Positions 1-8,117 of a DNA stretch of 20,476 nucleotides are shown here, in pieces (positions within the stretch are counted from its first letter, which is position 1; every line of letters starts with the position of its first letter). A program made the translations under genes and the position numbers. The stretch covers positions 452,803-473,278 of the forward strand of contig NW_019091436.1 of the NCBI RefSeq assembly GCF_001949145.1, read 5' to 3'. The notes beneath the pieces are model-generated. The model was not told the origin of the DNA and did not search any database. It saw nothing but the letters and a program-made list of their open reading frames with translations. Source of the DNA: Acanthaster planci (lineage: Eukaryota > Echinodermata > Asteroidea > Valvatida > Acanthasteridae).

Positions 1-543
1 TCTGGCTTGCTGTACCAATTGTTGGACTATGCTTGATTTTGTCAGGTTTGGTACTGTTCGGTGCAAGTCATCCTATACTGCATAGACCCATCCATAGCAT
101 ATCACTCAAACTCCAACGGGCTCATTCTGTTGGAGTTTATCAGGTTTGGTACAGTCACCTGCATGTACAAGTACATAGACAAGTACATGAACCTGTTGGG
201 TTTTGTGAGGTTCAGTATGCTTTCTAGTGCAGGAGCCTAGGGGGTTAGGGTTAATGCAGTTGTACTTGTTGACTTGTACACCAATATATGTGCATGGAAG
301 CTTGTGTACTGTTTGTACGTGTAGAGTTGCACATTGTGCAGTGTAACATTACTTGCTGAGTACAATTACAAGTGTTTTGATATTAGGTCAATCTGTTGCC
401 TCTGCCCGTGTTCATGTTTTGTGATTGATTTCTGCTGGTCATCACGCAAGAGTTGTCAGGTTTGCTCTTCATCTGTGAGGATAAAAACTAGTGCTTGGAT
501 TGTTTTGTTCACCTGCACAAACTCCGTTTTGAATATATGGTGA
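1..543. other. Upstream noncoding DNA
   Basis: I recognise no gene here. Short open frames exist but have no family features. Two imperfect direct repeats sharing the core 'tcaggtttggtac' lie near 43 and 140, and a third, weaker copy ('gtcaggtttg') lies near 456. The stretch is rich in 'gtacatg' words. It may be promoter, 5' UTR or intron of the giant-exon gene that follows. Confidence 0.5.
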
Positions 544-753
544 CTCTCACTCCACTTCGCATCTACTGCAGATTGGACCGAGGCTGTGCAAGTGGACTGT
601 CGTCTCCTTGAGAAGTCAGTGGAAGCATTTTGCAAGAATCCTACAAGTCTGGACTTACAACGTGATCTCAGGAACCTTTTTGCCGGAAGATCGTGTCCTT
701 GCCGGTTGGTGAAAACTATGTTCTGTCCATTCAGAGGGATCAATATTCAATAG
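544..753 (+). other. Possible coding stretch in a different frame just upstream of the giant exon
   Basis: This frame is open from 544 to a TAG at 751-753. From an acceptor-like 'ctactgcag' ending at 571 it reads as plausible protein: an amphipathic segment around LLEKSVEAFCKNP and then SLDLQRDLRNLF. It lies one frame away from the giant ORF, whose own frame is open from 713, so the two overlap by about 40 nt. It could be the last part of an upstream exon, a region broken by a one-base indel, or chance. No good donor followed by a normal-sized intron joins it to the giant exon. No family is recognised. Confidence 0.25.
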
Positions 754-787
754 CCAGTTCTCAACAGTGGCTGCTTCTCTGATAAAA

Positions 788-3700
788 ATGGGACGTCGTC
801 CTCAGACAGGGCAAAGTGTCAACAAGACAAAGTTTGAACTATTTCAAATGAGTAGGAAGAATGATTGCATCAAGAAACACAAGGAGTCAGATATGTCACA
901 AAACACAGTCAAGACGTTAACTCCAGTCTACCTGAGATCTGTCAGTAATGAGGATGATGCGGTTAGGGTCTCTGAATCTGAAGGAAGGAGAACATTGATG
1001 CACCTACGACCACACAAAAGGTACACACCTGTCGTTGGTTTGTCTAGGAGAGGGCTAATGACTAGTAGGGGCCATGCTGACAGACTTCAGAACGAGGAGG
1101 ATTCATCACTTGTGCAGAGGGAACGTCTTTCAAAATCAGCTGCAGTCGTATCTTCAGAAAAGCAAGAAGAATCACCTGTGGAGAGAATTGTAGAAGATGA
1201 AACACTGTCCCTGAGGAGTAAGACTGCATCGGTTTCAGCAAGCAGTGAAAGGAGTCACCATCTAGAAAGAAGCAGACAGCAACAAGGGAAGCAGCTTGAA
1301 GCCACACCTGTACTCCACAGGACTTGGCAGCCACCAAGTTATAGCAGGCTCTTGCAAGCAATGAGCAAGAAGTCATCCGCATTACACTGGAATAATGTGA
1401 TGTCTTTGCGGCCAGACAGAAAGTACACTTCAGCATTTGCAAGACAAAGAAGAGAAACCCAGAGTGAGAAGAAAACAGGTTGTAAACTTTGTAAAGCTGA
1501 AAAAGGACACGAATCCTCTTTTCCACTGTTAAAATCATTATTAAAACTCCCTGTTATTGAACCTACAAAGGAAAAAGTATCTACATCTGTTTGCACTGAC
1601 AGAGATGATCATGTCCATGCAAATACTGCCGAAACGAGCAGCACACATAAGCAAAAGAGTTGTGCTCAGTTGAAAACAGGAAAGAAGAGATTGCCCAAAG
1701 ACAGGTTGGCTCAGCATGGTGGATCCAGTCACGATTCGCAGTCATCTCAATGTTTGGATGAAGGGACTCCTCAGTGCAAGGACATGACTTCCCCAGAATC
1801 AAGGATCACACCAACGCCTAGTAACAAAAGCCAAAGACCAAACTCTGAATGCAGAAATACGGACCCACAGTGTGCAATAGGGTTAACATATAACACCAAA
1901 CCAGCATCTCATGCAATAGAGCAGGCATCGCCGTGGAGTGTTTCACAAAGTTTAAGAACAAAGAGAAGTTCTTTGACATCTATCCAGTTTCACGGGAGAT
2001 CTTCTCCAAGTCAGGAAATATCATCAGTTGGCAAAGATTTGCAGAGGATGGACGAGAGTGCAAGCCAGGATTCAGAATCTGAAAATGAACATTTATTTGC
2101 TTCTTCTGGCCTATTAGAGAAACCTGACAAAACTTTTGAAAATAAAACAGCAGAGAGTGAGAGTATCAGTGAGTCAGATGAATCATTAGGCTTACCAAAA
2201 GTCCATGTTGACTTGAAGGGACAGCGTACCCACCAGAAATTAAATGTCATTGAGGTGCCCACTCAAAGTGAAGTCACTGGTACTAGCCCTGTGGTTGTCA
2301 ATTTTGACCCAAAGAGTCTACTGACCGTTCGACCGCATACCGGATACCAATCGATGGCTGGTAAAACGAAGCTATGCCCATCTGAACGTAAACATTGGCT
2401 GTTGATCCAAAAGGGATGCCACACCATCTGCCAGTTGGAAGATTATGCCCCAAAGATGCTGATGGTGCTTCGTCCTTACACTGGATATCGGAGCGTAGTT
2501 GGTAAGCAGCAGGTGCACGATATCAAGTCAAAACACTGGCTCTTAGCGCAAGTGAACAGAGACCCCAATGATCAAGTAGTGGAGGCCAATCCTGAGCTGT
2601 CCTGCGAGGCAGAAGAGTGTTCCTGTGACTCGCCTAAACTTGGTACCAGACTCGATCGTCTTGTTGGAAATATTCTGGATGGAACACAGCTGTCCCAAGA
2701 GTTTGTTAACCCACCTGTTAATCTGTCCCATGTGCCGCTCGTAAAAGCAACGGAATCCAGTGATCATTTAGCTGATGAGTCTCCCCAGATTGCACAAGAA
2801 CCTGATCTCAAACAGCCCTCAGAACATCAACTGGTACCCACACTTGAAGAGAAATCCAAGTGTGATGGTTCAGATAGTCTCCACTATGGTATATGGAAAT
2901 GGACTGAGAAAAAGTCGGCGCAAAAATGCAGAAAATCAGCCAGGGGTCATCCTTGTCTTGTCAGCAGTTCTACTCATAGAGAGACAAAAATAGATCAGGC
3001 TTCACAATCAGTGCCTCAATTGCATGTAACAGATGGAGCTGAACCCACTCTCAAGCCAGAAAGAATTGTGGAATTCTCACAGGATAAGTGTACAATACAG
3101 GAGGAAGCCATTACAAACCATACTTCAAAATTGACAGAGCCTTGGCTCAGTGTAACACAAGCAAATGGAACTCAATCAGAGTTCAGTCAACCTAGTGAAA
3201 ATACAAGTGGTCAATCATGCATGGCCCAAAATGTTTCCAGTGGACAGTTGAAAGAGAATCATGAGTTGAATTATTCTGAAAGTGATGTGCTAGGAAATGC
3301 AATTAATGAGACTTGTCGGCCAAAAGAAACAGATGTAGATTCTACCCCAGCAGTGACTCAAGTCCAGAACAATGTCCCATCGTCCTCAGATGTCTTTCAG
3401 GAAGTCGTTAGCATCAGTGGACCAACTGTTGCAGATTGTGAAGGCACTTGTGAAGGCCAAGTCCAGGGTACTGTCATAGAAGAGAGACAGGAGAAATACT
3501 CTGAAGCTGAACGCAAGCGGTCGAGGCATCGGAGCAAAAATCTCAAACAGAGATGGTCCCCACGGATATTCAAACGACCTAAGAGACTTTTCAAACCCAC
3601 TGAAAAGTTTTTAATGCATCAACTCAGGAAAGCATCAAAGTCTAGAGGGAAGTCTGCAGATGTCTTCCTGAAGCTAGTGAAAGCTGACCTGGCTAGAAAA

Positions 3701-6609
3701 CTGATTGAAAAGTCACCGAAGGTAGAATTGAGAAAGAAAGCCAAATCAGGAAAGAGACAACATGTACATGTAGGACAAGCAGGAAAATTCCTTACACCTG
3801 AACAGTTACCAGGAGGTGATCTTAAAGAACCATATGCATGTAAAGGAAACAAACTTCACCCTTTGCAGAAAATGGTGAAATGTGAATGTCTGCTAGTCCC
3901 TCCCACAAAACCTAAAGATCTCCGGCAGACGCAGCATGGAAAGGCAAGTGAATCAAAGGAACTTGAGGAAGAGGAGGTGCTTCAGCCCAGTTTGCAAAAA
4001 GGTCCAGAGAGAATGGCTAAAAGGGAACTCAAGAAAGTAGCTGAGCTCAGTAGTTCTGTGCCTGAAGAGACCCACCAGAGAACAGAACCTAGTAATTTGA
4101 CAGGGACAGTGCACAAACATATTAAATCAAGGCACAGTTCTCCTCTGATCAGAAAGACTTTGAGAGCCAAACAGGAGCAAGCAACCAAGAATCATGCATT
4201 AAAAACATCAAAACCTCAACCAGATTTAGCAAAATTGGGAGAAAAGGAGAAAGCAGAAGAGCACACTTCATCGCCGTTCTGTAACGTCAAGAGTGGAGCC
4301 TATGATCAGCCTCATGAGAGTCATGTTTCGAGGATAAGTCTGAGTGAAACTCGGCAAAAAGAAAAAGATACCAGCCTTCTACACGCTGTGCCCGCTGTAC
4401 AGGAAATTGCCTCCTTTTCCGTAGATGCCATGGAGCTTGGCGAGGAAGTCTTCACTACCAGCATTCAATCCAGAAGTCAAGTTCTCACTAATTATACCCG
4501 TAAGACACTCATGATGATGCGACCATATCCAGCTTATCGATCTGTCGCAGGCAAATCACAGTCGCCCTGTAAATTCATGGGACACTGGTTGTTAAGCCAA
4601 GTCAAGGGGCGCGGCAAAGTGAAGAGAAACGAGGAACCGGAAGATACATGTACCTTGGAAACCTCAGAGAATGATGAACTCAAGCCATTAGAGTATCAGG
4701 GGAAACACGGTAAAAAGAGATGGTCCCTACAAAAGGCTGAACGACCAAAGAGGCTTTTGAAACCCACTGAAAAGTCACTGATGCATCAACTTACTAAAGC
4801 TGCTAAGTCTAGCAGGCAGTCAACAAAGCTTCCTCTTGAATTTGACACCACAGCACAGGCTGGTAATTTGGAACCTAAGGTGTCTTCAAGTTCTGCTCTA
4901 TCTGTTCAGACAAGTCAGGTGCAACAGCATGGCTGTAAGTCTGTTTTTGTACAACCTCAAGAACAAGTTACCTCTCTGCAGCCTGATCTACCCACCACCA
5001 ACCTCAAAGATTTGGTCATTTCTTCAGTGAAATCTGAAGACCCAGCTATATTGCAAAGATACCTAGAAGAAATTCCTCCTGTGTCCCAACCACAGTGTCC
5101 CTCCACCAAAGGATTGAGTAGCCGTTTCCATTTCAGTAAAGTCGATGGGGACACTCATAAGCAAGCAATTCTTGCAAAGCAAAACAGACTTCATAAAGTT
5201 TGTCTGGATTTACAGGTGCGTTGCTTGTCTCATGCAAAAGTTTGTGAAGCTAAGTCACCATCTTTGATCCCTGACTCAGAGGTGTCAATATCTGAAGAAA
5301 GCCTGACTGGTGAGAAAGATTCCATGCATAGCCATGCAGAAGTTTCATCTGGCTCTGAGTCACAAGTGGCAAATGAAATGGGAACAGACGAGACATCGTA
5401 TGGCACAGATGCTGCGACCAGCTTGCATTGTGTATCTCCAACAAAATCTGAACCCAATTCCAAATCTGTTGAAGAAAGCAGCGTGACTTCAGATGGAATT
5501 CTATGTCCAGGTTTAATAGAAAAAGATGAAAACGGTTCACCTGAACAACAGGAGCTTGAGGATAAATGTTTGTGTCGTTCCTCAACAGAAAAAGATGCAA
5601 ATGTCAAGTCTGATGTTGAAGAATGCAACAAATTTGTAGATATCCCAGAACAGCTTTTCTCTGCTTCAGACAAGAACAACACGGCTGCAACAGATGAGTG
5701 TAAGATCACTAAAGGACAACAAGTGAAACCCCACCCAAAAACCAAAATGAGGCTCAGAAAAAAAGACAAGCACTTTCTGTTCTCCAGGCTGGGGTTTAAG
5801 AAGAACAAACGAAGAGCCTTTCACCTGGTGAACAATGACAAGCACAGTAGAGGGCAAAACTCTCTGAAATTGCAAACTGGTGTCGAAAATAAATGCCCAC
5901 ACAAGCGAAGGCGACGTCAGCAAAGAGCTAATGTTTTCACGCCTTCCAATTTATTGCCAACAGCAGCGTCACAGAAACTCTCATCAGCCTTGGACTCGAT
6001 CCCTGTACCCACCCCACCCACCAGAGGTAGACCAAAGAAGCGTAAGCTTCATGTAAGTTTGGATGAAAACTTTACTCCCGGAGATAGCATCTCGTCACCT
6101 CCACGTACAGGAAGAAAGAAAGAGTTGTATCTAACACCGCAGCCAACTGCCAATAACCCCTCATCTTTGCAGCGCCCTCACAAGAAGAGTTCTAGAAGAA
6201 CACGACTTGAGGAGAGCTTAGATTGTGTCAGCAGTTTTTTACCGAGTCAATCAGATCGGAAGCAGTTTGTCTCCAGCAGAGACAACGAAAATGATGACCC
6301 CGAGCCACCAATTACAAATCGGATCACAGATGGCCCACCTGTTGCGTTGCTAGCCTCCAGCCCAGAACACCTGCCACCCAGCAAGAGGATAAAACAGCTC
6401 ATCCCTGGCTACACCTGCCCGGACAAAGAAGAGTTCACTCTGGAAGAGTTCTGCAGTCTGGAGACACTTGAGGAGGCAGTAGAAATGGCTGCTAGGGAGG
6501 CAAGGCATGAGGAACTTAAACCTCATCAGAGCACATCCTCTGTGAAAAAGATGAAATCTAGTGATTCCAACTTACATAAGAACCCCTCTTCATCATCTAG
6601 CAAGAAGAG
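788..6609 (+). CDS. Giant exon 1: about 1940-residue disordered arm, probably the N-terminus of the RYBP-like protein
   Basis: The exon is a single 5.8-kb open frame. The first ATG (788-790) sits in a good context (AAAA ATG G). The frame is open upstream only to a stop at 710-712. The protein is Ser/Lys/Glu/Gln-rich, with no membrane segment or signal peptide and few folded stretches. Visible elements are five copies of an LRP-xxxY motif (residues about 67-85, 201-222, 509-543, 556-589, 1238-1274), two copies of a basic RPKRL-KPTEK motif (about 921-963 and 1309-1352), a basic cluster KRRRR (1706-1710), an AT-hook RGRPKKRKL (1746-1754), many SP/TP sites, and a helical acidic segment (about 1879-1911). 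The exon ends in AG|gtatgt at 6609/6610, phase 2, which fits the acceptor at 8117/8118. Unspliced, the frame stops at 6647-6649. No known family was recognised for the arm. That it is coding is near certain from its length; the start and the fusion are inferred. Confidence 0.85.
986..1042 (+). repeat. Protein motif copy 1 (LRP-xxxY)
   Basis: It encodes RRTLMHLRPHKRYTPVVG, the core of the motif without the C-terminal HWLL half. Compare KTLMMMRPYPAYRSVAG in copy 5. Confidence 0.6.
1388..1450 (+). repeat. Protein motif copy 2 (LRP-xxxY)
   Basis: It encodes NNVMSLRPDRKYTSAFA. It keeps the M-x-LRP-xxxY-x-S core but lacks HWLL, and is the most diverged copy. Confidence 0.5.
2312..2416 (+). repeat. 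Protein motif copy 3 (RP-xxGY...HWLL)
   Basis: A full-length copy: KSLLTVRPHTGYQSMAGK, then a spacer and RKHWLLIQ. It lies only about 12 codons before copy 4, so the two form a tandem pair. Confidence 0.75.
2453..2553 (+). repeat. Protein motif copy 4 (RP-xxGY...HWLL)
   Basis: A full-length copy: KMLMVLRPYTGYRSVVGK, spacer, then SKHWLLAQV. It shares spacing and key residues (R-P, G-Y, S, G-K, H-W-L-L, Q) with copies 3 and 5. Confidence 0.75.
3548..3678 (+). repeat. Basic motif copy A (RPKRLFKPTEK)
   Basis: It encodes RWSPRIFKRPKRLFKPTEK followed by LMHQLRKASKS. It matches copy B at 4712-4843 at both protein and DNA level; for example, both contain 'aaacccactgaaaagt' and 'atgcatcaact'. It is strongly basic, with nuclear-localisation-like or nucleic-acid-binding character (inference). 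Confidence 0.75.
4499..4609 (+). repeat. Protein motif copy 5 (RP-xxAY...HWLL)
   Basis: A full-length copy: RKTLMMMRPYPAYRSVAGK, spacer, then GHWLLSQVKG. It is followed 35 codons later by basic motif copy B. Confidence 0.75.
4712..4843 (+). repeat. Basic motif copy B (RPKRLLKPTEK)
   Basis: It encodes KRWSLQKAERPKRLLKPTEK followed by LMHQLTKAAKSS. It is the partner of copy A at 3548-3678; the retained nucleotide identity points to an internal duplication. Confidence 0.75.
6023..6049 (+). other. AT-hook coding segment
   Basis: It encodes RGRPKKRKL (residues 1746-1754), with the GRP core flanked by basic residues typical of AT-hooks, which bind the minor groove of AT-rich DNA. It lies about 210 residues before the zinc finger of the joined protein. 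Confidence 0.7.
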
Positions 6610-6723
6610 GTATGTTTTAATAGCGGTTCCATGTTTATTTCAACTATAACTGCATGAAATTCAGTGATACCCAACAGTGGACAAATTCTTCCTCGTGGCA
6701 TGGATTATCATAAGAAGCTAAGA

Positions 6724-6749
6724 TCACATGTACATATATGTACATGTGA
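6724..6749. repeat. Perfect 26-bp palindrome
   Basis: The arm 'tcacatgtacata' is followed at once by its exact reverse complement. It is a cluster of the 'acatgta' word seen throughout the window (another palindrome of 18 bp lies at 6967-6984). Confidence 0.8.
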
Positions 6750-7224
6750 GAAACTTTTTCTAGGTGTGAAGATGAGCAGGCTTTTTAGTTTGGTGTCATT
6801 GGATTTTGTTAGAGTTTAAAGGGTACTGAGTGATAACATGAAATGGTCAGAGACAGTTTTAAGTGCACCTAATCCTAGATGAAGATGGTGTCATTTGTAG
6901 CTGCATCATTTTCTGTGTGATTATGTAATACATCACTTGATCGTGTCCACGTCCATGCATGCATCTGTACATGTATACATGTACGCTAAGTGGATTTCGG
7001 GTAGAGATTATTTCATTTCTTTCAAGAAAAATATACGGACTGCATCTTTAAATGATATTAAAATTATATACCAATATTAATTTGCCACTTTCCTGGGAAA
7101 AATCTATTTTGTTTTCACCTGCGTTATGTGCAGATGGTTGTATCACTACATGAACATGAACATGTATGTTCAAAACTAAAAGCTGTAATTTGTACATACT
7201 GTACATGAAACTGGAAGACCTTGA

Positions 7225-7230
7225 AATAAA
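7225..7230 (+). terminator. AATAAA in intron 1
   Basis: A canonical polyadenylation hexamer 576 bp past the in-frame stop at 6647-6649. It could end an intronically polyadenylated transcript that encodes the giant arm alone, without the RYBP module. Its use is not shown by the sequence. Confidence 0.3.
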
Positions 7231-7755
7231 AGGAGTGAAATTATGCAAATACATTTAAATTGTGCACCTGCATACAGTGAAGAAGAGACATACAAGCATT
7301 GATATGCTGGCACTGAATACATAATGGTCTGCTTTGGTGTAGGTCATAAAAATAGGTGTAAGTCATGTGCATGGAATTTCATGTACATGTACAATGTGCT
7401 TGTAGTGCACAGCTGTGCTTCCAGCAGAATATAACCGTTAATCGACCCCTGAACTGGTGAAGCCACACTTGGTTTCTGTGTGTTCTTTTCTATGGTGCTC
7501 AGTAGAGTGGGAGCTCCCACTGGCTCCATTGGAAAGTGTACATATAAACAAAGTGTAGCATCATCAGTACAGAGGCCCACTAGAAACATGAAGAGCCTTG
7601 TCTGCCCTGCACCCACGCTGAGATGTGCTGTTCTAATGTGAAGATGCACAGATTTTTGTGGACATTCAGCTGAAAATTGGATTTTCACTTACCAAGCACC
7701 GGTCTTGCCGTCATGGTGATATAAAAGCAGTTTAACGATCAATAAGCCTTTGGCG

Positions 7756-8085
7756 AATTTAATTTGAAGAAAATCTGGTACACTGAGTTATCTGATTGCA
7801 CATAAACACAACAGTTTGAATTCCTTAGACTAAAGACACCGTTGCTATTCCTCGTGATTCGGGGCAAGCTTTTGCACAGAGACTGCCATCGCTGGAATGG
7901 ACTGGTTCCTTTGTGCCCTTCGTATCCATTGAAATCAGTGTATTGGTGCAAGGCGTCTCTTATGTAACCAAGCAAACGCTTGCCCCAAATCACGAGGTAA
8001 AGCAACAGTGTATTTTGTGTGGAGAATTCAAGTTGTTATATTCAGGTGAATTTAAAGAACTGTGCACCAGATTTTATTCAAATGT
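7756..8085. repeat. Long imperfect inverted repeat, intron 1
   Basis: The left arm (about 7756-7880) and right arm (about 7965-8085) are diverged reverse complements around a loop of roughly 85-100 bp. The best core is 'cctcgtgattcggggcaagc' on the left against the complement of 'gcttgccccaaatcacgagg' on the right; outer matches include 'aaaatctggt' and 'ttgaattc'. It may be an old fold-back/MITE or two inverted copies of one repeat. Confidence 0.7.
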
Positions 8086-8117
8086 AACTTATTCTGTCTG
8101 GTATTTTTGTTTGGCAG

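Larger units (their letters stand above)
6610..8117 (+). other. Intron 1 of the RYBP-like gene
   Basis: The intron starts gtatgt and ends tttttgtttggcag. It is AT-rich and I see no coding exon in it. It contains perfect palindromes at 6724-6749 and 6967-6984, an AATAAA at 7225-7230, and a long degenerate inverted repeat at about 7756-8085 that ends some 30 bp before exon 2. If the giant exon is not spliced here, this is the 3' end of a separate transcript that stops at 6649. Confidence 0.75.

Noticed and set aside
456-743. 95-codon open frame on the - strand
   Set aside because: It is antisense to the coding-like frame-1 stretch and shows no family features or splice context.
767-787. Start of the giant protein at a GTG at 767
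   Set aside because: GTG is not a usual start in animal genes, and an ATG in good context follows seven codons later at 788.
5230-5808. 192-codon open frame on the - strand
   Set aside because: It lies wholly inside the giant exon, antisense. Its composition is that of a shadow frame and it has no recognisable motifs.
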